A stretch of DNA of 60,000 nucleotides from Lineus longissimus (Eukaryota > Nemertea > Pilidiophora > Heteronemertea > Lineidae). Under the pieces are notes generated by a model that did not search any database, had not been told where the DNA came from, and was given only the letters and a program-made list of their open reading frames with translations. How positions within the stretch are numbered: position 1 is the stretch's first letter; every line of letters begins with the position of its first letter. The DNA lies in the NCBI RefSeq assembly GCF_910592395.1, contig NC_088312.1:11658001-11718000 (forward strand), in the 5' to 3' direction. The position numbers and the translations under genes were made by a program. This document shows, piece after piece, positions 12,701 to 24,700 of this stretch.

Positions 12701-15700
12701 GATTTTGAAGTATTCCCCGATATTGGGATTTGTGAAGTAGGGAGGATACCCGAGGACTCCTTTGAGGTCGTCAGTCAGGATTCAGAAGAGGTCAAAGACG
12801 AGGAAATCGAGCTAGCAGAATCACGACACTTGACTGGGAATTCCCTTGCTGCGTGACGTCATCTTCACAAGCAACAATATGGCGGAGTTCCGGACACCAG
12901 GCTGGATCATTCTTTGACGAAAACGGAACATATATACCTTTCAAATCGTATTTAATTTGTTTAATTTTGAAACCTTTTAGAATAGAAATTAATACCTCGC
13001 TGTCGGTCATTGGTTGTATAATCAAGACCGCTCGGGTAGACCTCAAATTACGTCCAAAACCCTCGGCGAAGCGCCTCGGGTTTTGGACTGCATTTTCGGT
13101 CTACCCGAGCGGTCTTGATTATACAACCAATGACCGCCAGCTCGGTATTAATTCCTTAACCAAGAAATATCCGGGTTTATTTATATCCTGAGAGCCTTTA
13201 AATCCAGAAAACCAGAGCACCCCATGCGGCAATAGTAAGAAATTCAAACGACCGAAAGGCCCTTCTGAATACGGCCTGAAACATGATAGACCTCCAATGC
13301 TCCGATGCGCCAGATTTCACAAACCAGCAAGCCGTGGGACGATGCGGACCCTCGCAAAGAATTCTTGAAGGAAAAAAATAAAAAGGTCCTCTCATCGGGA
13401 CTCGAACTCGAGGCCTCTGGTTTCATTTGCCAACACTCTTATCCTCAAGGCTACTGTGCTGCCTGAAATGCTTTTCGTTTTATACGTGTTTATAAACCTT
13501 TCCAGAAATGGGGCGCTGAGTGTCCGAAATAATGATGTCATAAGGGGAAACTAGGCCTTATGGTGGGGGGACAAAGGAGATGGTCATGCCGGTTGACCAA
13601 CACACTTGAATGCCTTTGATGACGATGAAAAAGTTAGTTCCAATGCAAGCCACCAATTTCGGGAAGCATGTATAAAATGTGCAAACATTTGTGTGTAATC
13701 TTTGTTCGACATCTTTGAGCGCCTTCCAGTGGGCAACTGCAGGAAGAAAGTCATTTTTTTCTTTGCCGTACGTGATTATGTATGCGGAGTCTTCGTTTTC
13801 TCTTAGTAATGTTCACCTTTGTCTTGGTAACTTCTTCTGTTACATGTAATTGAGAAAATTTCTGGTTCATCTCTCAAAAATAAAGCATAATCGCCATTCA
13901 TATAAGATATATTTGCTAGCAGCAAAAACCCCCCCCCCCCCCCCTCCCTAGCTCAGACGGTTAGAGCGTTCGTATTCTGAGCCCGAGTTCCCGGGTTCGA
14001 ATCCCTGGAGAAGATTTTGATTTTTTTTCTCTTCCATAATTCTCCGAGACTGTCCGCATCGTCCTGTGGCTTGCTGGTTTCTGAAATCAAGCGCATCGAA
14101 GCATTGGAGGTTAACCTAACCCTCTCTCTCGATTACAGCGACTGCCTCAGCGCCACCACGCGGGGCCTGATGGTATTAGGCTTAATAGCTTCGCGCGATA
14201 TGCACCATTCTGGAAAACTCAATGTGGAAGTATGCTCATTGGCATAATCTATTCTTAGCTCCAGCTCGAGGTAATCTTGCGCAGTGTTTCTTCGGCCCAG
14301 ATACATTGTGGTCTAGGTCTAGTACAGTGAACGCTTGGCATGCGCCAGACTAATAAATGAAGAAGGTCTGGCTGCGCGAGACTACTGTGATACAAATGAC
14401 CAAATGACAGAGACTCTGTTACGTAGGCATATACTTTATACAATTAAAAATGCTATCAAAAGACGATAAGGAATGATTATTTATTAACATTTCCTGAACT
14501 ATATACCTTCTAATTATCAATTTACATAAATAGGTTGGCGTTAGGTCGTGTGCTTTTCTTTCCTCGTGACAATATTTAGCAAAGTAGTTACAACCCCATA
14601 ATCGCGCTATAAGTCCATAATGAGATCACGGTGACCCGTTGTAAATGTTTCGCCAGCTTAGCTATTTTGCCGCTACGCGGCGCGTTGGGTCCTTGCGTCT
14701 AGGCGAACACACAATGAATGCCCATTTCCTTACAAGAAATGGCCATTTTGTTAGTTCATACTTACCTATGGAACACTTTTGCATGTTACTCCATTTGGGC
14801 TCAAACACAAGAGTATCCCTTTAATTTTCTAAAGGGAGAACTGAGTTAACAGCTCGGCCGCCAGGCGGCGCCCTGACCGATCCCGCGAGATCGCGCCGAT
14901 CTCATGCCGCCATATTTAGTCTTTACTCTTGAGCGTTAATAAAGAGTATGTCCCGTTTGTGGGGACGGCGGGAGGGCCGTGTTCCATAGGTACGTAAGTA
15001 TGAACTAACAAAATGGCCATTTCTTGTAAGGAAATGGGCATTTTGTGTCATTCAAACTTACCTATGGAACACTTTTGCATCGAATCCCAGCAACCTATTG
15101 GAGGTGGGAAACGAGGACTTACCTAAGGCTGAGCTGTTGTTCCATCCAGGAGGCACCACCGGCATATTAGCTAAGGAGGACCGCCAGGGGAAAGAAATGG
15201 GGAGAACCGGAGGACCGGTATTTTGATCTCGGTATTACAATCATATTATAGAGAGTAATAGACCCATTCTCCGGAAAGCGCTAGAATTGCGTAATAAAAC
15301 CATCTTCTTTCCGGCAACAGAGCTTAGAGCAAGTAAGGCATGTTGAAGGGTGTAGAATGAGTTATTGCTAAACAACAATAAGAAATTGCGTCCTTTCTAG
15401 TCTACTAGGGGTTGCCTGGATGTTGAAGATAGGGCATATCAAAAATGGCGCAAGATGCGCGTTTGACTCTTCAATCGGGCTTCCCCCCCCCTTTTTTGAT
15501 CTAGCCAGGATCAAACAACATGCCCCGCAGACACAATCGGGCCGATTGTGTGCATGCCATCTACGAGGGAAGAAACGTCTCGTAGGTAGAAACGAGAGAA
15601 TGTGGAGTGATTACTCCAACATGCAGCGGAAACGACTTCTTGAAGAGCAACTCCTCGGTAGTTAGCCCAGGAGGTGGCTAGTGCTCTAACTTCGTGCGCT

Positions 15701-18700
15701 GAGATGTTAGCTAGCGCACGAAGATCAGAGGAAGTCTTCAAGGTGTTGTAGGAAAGACGAATAGTCTCCACAATCCACCTTGAAATAGTGGCGGCCGCTA
15801 TCTCTCGTTTATTTCCCTCCTTATAGGACAAAAACAAACGCTCTCTCCCCTGGCGGATACCGGGAGGTTTTGTCCTATTTAAGTAGAACTTTAGGGCCCT
15901 GACGGGACATAAAGTTCTGTCAGGAAGATCATAAGAGATCGTTCCTGACAGAGAGGGAATAGTAACCGGGGGCCGAGAGGCGGCCGGTCCCTGGTTCTTC
16001 GCCAGAAATCCTGGTATAAAAGCCAGGATAACCTCCCCTCCCTCTCTAAAAGCCAGCTTCTTAAAAGAAAGTGCATGGAGCTCTGATCTCCGTTGGGCGG
16101 TAGCCAAGGCTACTAGAAAGACCGTTTTGAGTGTCAGATATTTCATGGATGAAATAGACATGGGTTCAAAAGGATGCCTCATGAGCACCTTAAGGACAAC
16201 AGAGAGGTCCCATTTAGGGGTGTTGTGAACCGGTCTAGGACGCTCTAATAACATTCCTCTAAAAAGAGGGGTTATTTGGTCCTCCCAACGAAGATCCCAG
16301 GTGCTTAAAACACGGAGGGTAGAAGCGATGGCGGACTTGTACCCTTTTATAGCCGTGACAGATAGTTGTCTTTCCATGAATAATTCAATAAGGAAATCAA
16401 CTAATCTGTATATAGAGGGAGAGATCGGATTAACTCCGTTCTCCCTGCACCAGGAAGTGAAGGTAGACCACTTTCCTTGATACACATCAAGGGTAGACCC
16501 CCTTTGAGGTGCGGACATGCGCTTGACAGCGATGTCCGAAAAGCCTCTCTGGTGGAGATGCAACTGGATAAGTTCCAGGCGTGAAACTTGAAAAATCCAG
16601 GGTTCTGGTGGTAGCATCTCCCCAGGGGGTGCCACAGGAGGTGCTTCCAAGTAGGAAGACTCCTGGGGTGATCTATCAGGAGCTCCAGCAAGGCTGGGAA
16701 CCAGGCCTGATTTGGCCAGCAAGGTGCGATGAGAGTTATTCTCACCGGATGGCTGGTCAAGATCTTGTTCAGGACTGGTTGGATGAGAGGGAGGGGTGGA
16801 AACGCATATGCGTTCAGCCCGACCCAAGAGGCTGTAAGGCTGTCGACTTCCAGGGCCTCTTCGTCCGGAAGTGGAGAGTAATAGATGGGAAGGCGATTGT
16901 TCAGCCTGGTGGCGAACAGATCTACCTTCGGAGATTGCCAAAGGCGACAAAGGTCGTCTACAATCTCCTGATGGAGTGTCCACTCTGTCTGAACTAGCTT
17001 GTTCTGACGGGACAGGGCGTCGGCAAGGATGTTGCGATTGCCCGGTATGTGTCTGGCACATATCGATACTCCAAGGTCGGCACAAAGATGGTAAAGCTCC
17101 CAAGTTAGCTGGCAAAGAATGCCGGACTTTGTGCCTCCCTGTCTCCTGACATATGCTACTACTGTAGAATTGTCGGAGAACAGGGTTACTCTCCGATTCT
17201 TCAGGCGAAGGGAAAGAGCCCTCACGGCAAGAAGGACAGCCTTCATTTCCAATATATTTATTGGAAGAATGGTCTCCTCCCTTGTCCATAGACCTCTTAT
17301 GGACATGTCCCCGTTGTTCAGATGTGCTCCCCACCCTAGTAGGGAAGCATCTGTGAACAGGGACACTTCTGGGGGCGGTGGAGCAAGATCTACACCGCTT
17401 TGGAGACGAGTCTCCGACTCCCAGAAGTTCCAGACGTTCTTGAGTAGGTATTGAGGTATCAATACCAACTTGTCTAATGGGTCCCTGTGGGGTTTCCATA
17501 GAGACATTAGAAACATCTGGATGGGACGCATATATAGACGGCCAAGGGGGATTTGGTCTGCTGCCGAATTCAGAAGTCCCAAAAGGCTCAAGCATCGCCT
17601 TGCGGGAGCTTGAGTCCTTCCTCTGAATTCTGCGACGAGATGAAGAATTTTCTTTATCCTGTCTAGGGGGGGCAGCATTTTCCCTATGGCCGTAAGGAAC
17701 CGAACTCCAACGTAAACGAAGTCTTGGGATGGTATGAATTCTGACTTTGTTTCGTTGATAATCCAACCTGCGGAAACTACTTTTTGCTTTAGAACCTGAA
17801 GTTGTTGCAGTAGTAGTTCCCGCGATTTGCAACGGAGTAGCCAATCGTCTAGGTAGTGATGGAGCTTGAACCCCATCACGTGAAAGGGAGCGACGAAGGC
17901 TGTGACTATCATCGTAAAAATTAGGGGTGCCGATGCCAGACCGAACGGCAGGGCCCTGAATTGATACGTCTTTCCTTCGTAATGGAATCGAAGGAAGTGT
18001 TGATAGTCTGGATGGATCGGTACATGTAAGTACGCATCCATTAAATCCATCGATACCGCCCAATCGTTGGGCTGTATCGCCGTTGCTATAGACCTGGTGG
18101 TTTCCATCTTGAAATGAGGAACATTCAAGAAGGTGTTTAACCTGGAAAGGTCTATGATCAGCCTCCATGTCCCTGCTTTCTTGGGAACCAAGAAAACGTG
18201 GCTGTAAAAGCCGGGGGAGCATGGATCTTGAAGGACCTGGATAGCTTGCTTCTCCAGTAATGTCGCGACCTCTGCTTGGAGGGCAGAGGCCTTGACTGGG
18301 TCCTTCGGTGGCTGAACTGGGGTTGGATATATGGTAGTCGGGGGGGTACGGTTGAAATCTAGTTTCACTCCGTACCTCAACATGTTTGGGACTGGGGACC
18401 CCTTTGGGCACCAATCGTCCCAAATGTCTGCAAATTTTTGCAGACGGCCCCCGACTACCGGAGTCGGCTCCTTTTTGCGTCCGGGAGGAGAAAGGAGGGG
18501 GGAGTCACCTCTTCCGGCCAGCACCCCTTGGGCGAAAGGAGTGCTTAGTCGGACCGGATCCACCCTGGTTAGAGGAAGTATTTTTCCTCTTTCCAGTCCG
18601 GCGACCCTCCGCTTCCCGTCGGAAGGATCCAGCAGGAGCAGGCTGACTAGGCGGGGTAGGCCTAGGCAGGACCTGCCTGGCGTACGGGATTGAACCCGAT

Positions 18701-21700
18701 GCCTGCTGGGGCCTCTCTATCTTTCTAGCGTTAGGTAGAGAGGTCTTGGCCCTCTGTGTCGCAGTGGGGGCATATAATTTGTCCCAATCTTTCTGTGCTT
18801 GAGCCGCCTCTTGTACAGAATCTGCGAACAGGAAAGAACCGTCCATAGGAGCGGTTCTTAAGGCCCCTTCCAGCTGGAGGGATCTGATGACATTGAGAGA
18901 GCCCAGTGCGGCGTCTCTACGGAGTAGGACGCTATTTACTGCGGTCTTGGCGGACAGCGCAATAGCGTGCCTAATCGAATGTGACAAGGATGTCACAAGC
19001 GATTTTGTGTCATCAGATAGTGACTCATTATCTTTTAGGGATCTGGCTAGGGCCAGGTTAGTGTGCTCTGCGTAGGAGAGCACCGCTAACGTGTTTTTGG
19101 CCAGACCCTCTTGTGCTCTAAGGTCTCGGTAAGCCGAGGAGGAGGTCACCCTAGGCACGAGTTGGTCCAGCTGTACATCGTCCTTTAATATGGAAGTCGA
19201 TGCTGCAGCTGGACAGCCGGCCGAGCTGACTCGATAATAGTCAGCGCGGTACTGCCTAACGGGAGGAAGTTGTGCCGTGAACAACTTACCCGGTTTACAC
19301 CAAGCTTCCGGTCCGACTGCCGGAAGGACAGGGATGGAAGTACGTTGGTGGGCGCCTTGTGAGTCTCTGATTGTACGCTCCAAAAGTTCAGAGACTGCTA
19401 ACACCGACGGGGAGGGAGGAAGGAATTCAAGTGCCCGAGTGGAGCCTTGAGAAACCTGTGGATTGGGATCCACTTCCTGTCCCCAGAGTGAAAAGGTCGG
19501 TGTTGACAAGGCTGGCAGTTCCGGCGGGGTAGGGCACAGATCCTGCGGGAGGTACGCTCTGATCAAGGATCTGAGTGTCCTCATATCCGACAGGATACTG
19601 GCCTCCTCTGGTGACAGCTCCTCCTGATTGGGGGAGCGGTAGCCTGGCTGAGAACTCTCGTTCTCAGAAAATTCCTCTAAAATAGAGGAGTCGGATGGTG
19701 GGTATCCGATGGGACCAGGCGCACCAGAGGAACCGGAACCCTGCTCCAGATGGCTGAGTCTATCAGAAAGACCTGCTACCATCTGGATGAGCTGGGACAG
19801 TTGCTGTCCCGACTCGGGTTCCGGACCCGACGTGCGGCTTCTCTCAACGACGGGCGGTTGAGGCGAGGGTGAGCGCATAAGCGAACCCTGGAAGCCGTAT
19901 GTGCGGGCGAATGGGTCTTCCGGAAGCGGAAATTGCCCATATTCTGAACCAGAGTTCAGATGTCCTCTCTGCGTAGCTCGTTCCATGGGAACGACGCCTC
20001 TGCTACGAGGAGGGGGTGGCACTTCCGGTTGGTTCCACCCAAGAGGTTGGCCAACGTAGGAAGGTGCCTGCATTTCCGGTAGGACGAAGTCCGAAACCGG
20101 AAATGCCCGTAACTCCTTCGCCGGTATGGAGCTACCGGAAGCCCTTTTAGAAGGAGGTACGGAGGGCGGAAACGCTGTTACCGAAGACGCATGGCGTTTC
20201 GGAGGTGGCGTTATAAGGTCCGGCCCTACTCTACTGTGTCCGTGAGGACTGGGGTTATTTCGCAGTAAAGACTGAGAAAAACCCCCAGTAGAGTCTTCGG
20301 TTACTGAAAAACGGGAACCCGCGTCAGTAACCGGAACTGCAATCGGCGGACCGGAAGCAGGGTGCTCCCGCGGGTACAAAGGGCTTGTACTCGGGGGAGC
20401 GGACGACAGGGGAACCGGAAGGTTCCCTGAGGTCCGGGGTATATTAAACCCTTGGAGACTTATTGGATGTAAGTCTCCCTTGGGACCACATACATTAATA
20501 ATGTCAGATCCCGCATCCTTCGCAGCCGCGGCCGGAACCGGAACTCGGCTGACGGAAGGGTTGGTGGCGGGAGGTTTGCTAGACCTCCGGGTTATATGCC
20601 CGGAAACGGAACCGGAAGAGGGTTTAGGCGTCTTCGCGGCCCGTTTCCCGCCACCAGACGCATTCCTTTGTGGTGAGACAAAGGATGCCGTCGGAGGGGT
20701 ACGCCATATAAAAAATGGTACCAATGACAATAAAAACACTGGGAACCCCAAGTAGGCCAGAAAGGACGCAATAATTAATGGAAAGGAAAACATGCCTACT
20801 TGAATTAAACACTATTGCAATCGATCTGAGTCTTGTTTATTACAATAGAGCGGAGAATAGCCTACTTAACTCTACCCTACCAAGATCAAAATAATGGAGC
20901 CGGGTCGACTAAGCTAGCTAAGAAAATGTCTATAATTAAATAGACTGGACAATACTAATGCCAAGATTAGTTTGGCGGTCTACTCCGTAGGTGAATGAAC
21001 CCAAAAATCGTCTAGACTGGTTGAATTTGGTTTTAAATCGAATTCACGGCAGCTTTGAAAAAACGATGTGCTTCGTAGAAGCACAAGAGTAAAGACTGAA
21101 TATGGCGGCATGAGATCGGCGCGATCTCGCGGGATCGGTCAGGGCGCCGCCTGGCGGCCGAGCTGTTAACTCAGTTCTCCCTTTAGAAAATTAAAGGGAT
21201 ACTCTTGTGTTTGAGCCCAAATGGAGTAACATGCAAAAGTGTTCCATAGGTAAGTTTGAATGACACAAAATGACAAAGTGATCACTCGCTCGAGGGGTTT
21301 AAGTACACTCAGGGTGTATGGGAGCTTCGTTTAGTTGGAGCAAGACCGCCCATAGGCCATGAAGGTCATGACATAACAATCGGACAACTTGGGTGAATGT
21401 CGCCCTCTCATCCTCAATCCCAATTGAACACGTTGAATTGCATCAAGAATATCTTGGACTTTGCGTGATCGATGATCAAATTGCAAGGAAACAATCTCCA
21501 CATTTTTTCAAGTCAAAACTCCCCTCGGCCACGATAGGAAGGCCCAACAGAGTAGGAATAGCCTTGTGATCTCTGGGCTTGTGTGTCAAGATGGGCCAAC
21601 CATTGACAGAGATTTGGACTCATCATCGTTAGAATTTGGCTTCGTCATTTTGTGATATATGGGTCCAATCATTTTTTCAGGTCGTGAGTTCTGCAAACAA

Positions 21701-24700
21701 TTTGGAAAAGACGAAAGCACTGCAGGGTAAATTTGCTATCGACTTCACCATTGGCAAGGACACTACCATCACATTCAACTATTTGTCTCAATATGCTGTG
21801 GTCGAGGTTCGTCTTGAGACCCCCAATGGGTCAGTCATCGACAAGAATGACACCGCGAAGTATCGAGTGGACAGGATTAATCAGGTTATTCAGATAAACA
21901 TTCCTGGAACTGCAATGGTAAGCTCATGCTTTGTGTGATATGCTGCACTACACGTAACTGTTCAATACATTGGCAGTAACAGCTGCATATTGGGATATGG
22001 GAAACATTCGAACATGTTACACTTGCAGGCGGCCTGAGAAGCGCAGTTCGAGAAACTTCGCTGCTAATCTGTGCTAATCAGGAGTGCTAAAAAGTCATCC
22101 GTCATCCTAATGATTCTTGCAAAGTTTCGGTGATTCTATTTTACATGTATCACCGTTATCTTTACAATAACACTTTTACTTCAGAAAGGCGAATGGAAAT
22201 ATACAGCAACTTCAAACAAAACGACGGTAGTCTCTGTTAACGTACTCTCGAAGCCAGTTGGCGAAGAGGAGGATGCTGAGCCAATAAGTATCAAGTCTTG
22301 GTTCGGAGGCGACAACAATACCCTTGCATCTGGTTTAGACGCACAGACGTCTGTCTTTGCACAGGTTGGTATACTCTCTTTTGTTTCAGACGAACACGGA
22401 ATGAACAGAATATCAATGATATTATCGTCATCATCATCATTCATCATCTTACAGCTTTGGGTTATAGTAGTCATAAGTAGAAAGGTAAGCTGGACTGCTA
22501 AACACACAGCTGTCAGTATATTAGAGAAATAATTACAATTGTTTCTCTCATAGTTTGATTTTAATTATTTCTCTTATATACCGAATACGATGTATCAAAA
22601 TACACATTATCGTCGGGGCAAGAAAGCACCGAAATTGCCGTTTTCTCCCCTGACCTTCTACATGCATTACAACCTGGTCAGTCAGTATTAGGCAGGAGGT
22701 CAAGGTTCACGGGAGTCTCTGGTCGCATCGAATTCCCATTCTATTATGTTGTTTTGCACTCTAAGGCATTGAGAGTCATTGCCTCTATATAGTATAGAAC
22801 CACAAACCATCATCCGTCACAATACAACGGGGCCGGATACTTTTTCAGGGGGACATTTTCTACTTCTACGCCTTCATTAGGCCTATTTGTATGATTTGTA
22901 TTATCAGACTCCATAAATGCTAATATAGATTGCATTTCCTTTCTAAGGTGTCCAGGGGTTATACCCCTGTCATTGGCTTAAAGGTTACTGCAGCTATTTC
23001 AGGCCGTAGTTTTGACGGACTGTTGCAAACTCTTCATGTGGATCTCCAAGACAAGGGCTTTGGTAAGTACTGAAAAGAAATGAAAATGTGTTCGACTAAC
23101 ATAATACTTTTGCAGTTAAACCGCTAATATGACTCTGTCATTCACTGCATTACGCTGAAATACGACAGCTGCTGATATCTTATATGCACCATGGCTGGCA
23201 GAACCCTTGGGCTACTCATGCAACTACATGTATATAAAGCAAAGTGGTCGTCGGAAATGTCAGGTTTCCATCTCAAAAAATGGCCGGCAAAACTCCTCTG
23301 CTTACTGACACCACGCCAACAGTAAGGCGCCATTTTTCTCCCGAAACATGACCGGAAGAACCTCTCGGCCTACTGCCGATCAACACCACTCCAAAAGTGA
23401 GGGACAGCCTAATCAACAAGCTTCCGAAACTATGGCCGGCGGAGTCCCTCATCCTACTGATACAATTCTGATGGTGTGTGAGGACAGATGCACGATAGAT
23501 TTCCTCTCTGCATATCATTGAAGTAGTTAATTACCATTGCATTGTTTCCTTCAGCTATACTTGTCTGATATCTTCCAGGCATTGACCTTGAAGCAAACGA
23601 TGGCATCTATTCACTTGAGTTCGGGAGGTCCCTGCTTAACGCGAGGGGTCGCTACAGTGTCACCATACTTGTTGATAATCCCGAGAACACGGGCGAGATT
23701 GCCGAGTACAGCAAGGCGTCTAGTGCTCCAATCATCGGAACAGGTAGGAAAATTGTCGTAAATCTGCTGAACAAAAGTTGTTACCAGGGACAGTTATTTT
23801 CACATGGCGAATGTTTGTTTTCCTAGAAAATGAGACTTGCCCGGGAAGACTTGCGAAGTACAGTATATGAAGGTCTATTGAAACCAGATTTGAGATACTT
23901 CAGTGTATAAGTGTACATCCCAGTTCATATTGTCATGATAAGGATGATCTCAACGTGTTTGGCAAAGGGCAAGAGGTGCCTCTCCCCAGAACTTTCTTTT
24001 GTTCCCCATGAATGAAAGAGACTCTCAAGGAGTTTGCAGACATTCAGCATGTCGGTAAAACGTTTCAGCTTATTGAAACATATCTATTTGACAATAGGCT
24101 GAGAGATAGAGTTTCTAATAGCACAACAACTTTGGACAATTCCTTTTTCAACAGGCCCAACTGAACCTGTGACCACGTACCAAACGGTTGGGCCAATACA
24201 GCGCGTTGCGAGCGTTGGTGAACTGAGAGTCGAAGAACCATCTTCCCCCACTCCAACGGATGTCCTACCCCCACCACGGATAAGAAACCTGCAACTTGTC
24301 CTCCTTGATACCAAAAAGGTCAAGGTGACCCTGAACTGGACTGCTGTTGGTGACGACGTCAGCCAAAGTAGCAGTAAGTGAAATGCTGTTGTTTGCTATT
24401 ATATTCAATGTACAGTGTGTTTCAAGAAAAGGAAACCGAGATTAATTTGTTATTTTTCTTGGACATGGCTGAATATTTTGGAAATTGGCAACCACCATTT
24501 ATTACCTAATGATGTCTTTCTTATGACACCAAGAAATCCAATTTTCTGTCGGTGATGACTGAGCACAAAGCAGTTCAATCAACCATGTCAGAACTGGTCT
24601 TCCACCATATTTACCGCAGCGTAACTCCGACAAAGAAGAAAGACCAGTGTGTCCTCAGCAACATTTTCATTCATTGATTTAACATCTGGGTACTTATTCC

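Larger units (their letters stand above)
14721..21269 (-). mobile_element. Complete-looking DIRS retrotransposon (6.5 kb), antisense to CLCA
   Basis: DIRS elements use a tyrosine recombinase instead of a DDE integrase and make no target duplication. This one has ITRs (14761-14932 and 21082-21254), an internal complementary region (14981-15080) and three long minus-strand frames in the order Gag, RT/RNase H/MT-like and YR. It is bounded by the trinucleotide ATG at 14718-14720 and 21270-21272. The related empty site at 8513-8575 gives the same borders. Open frames and near-identical ITRs point to a young, possibly competent copy. It enlarges CLCA intron 8. Confidence 0.92.

Noticed and set aside
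13944-14016. tRNA gene
   Set aside because: A and B boxes are good, but the anticodon stem does not pair and the acceptor stem pairs in about four of seven positions. The shared downstream core makes a SINE the better call.
16581-17454. Plus-strand frames inside the DIRS element
   Set aside because: They are antisense shadows of the RT/RNase H gene.
18331-18693. 120-codon plus-strand frame at the Gag/RT overlap
   Set aside because: Antisense shadow of two overlapping real frames.
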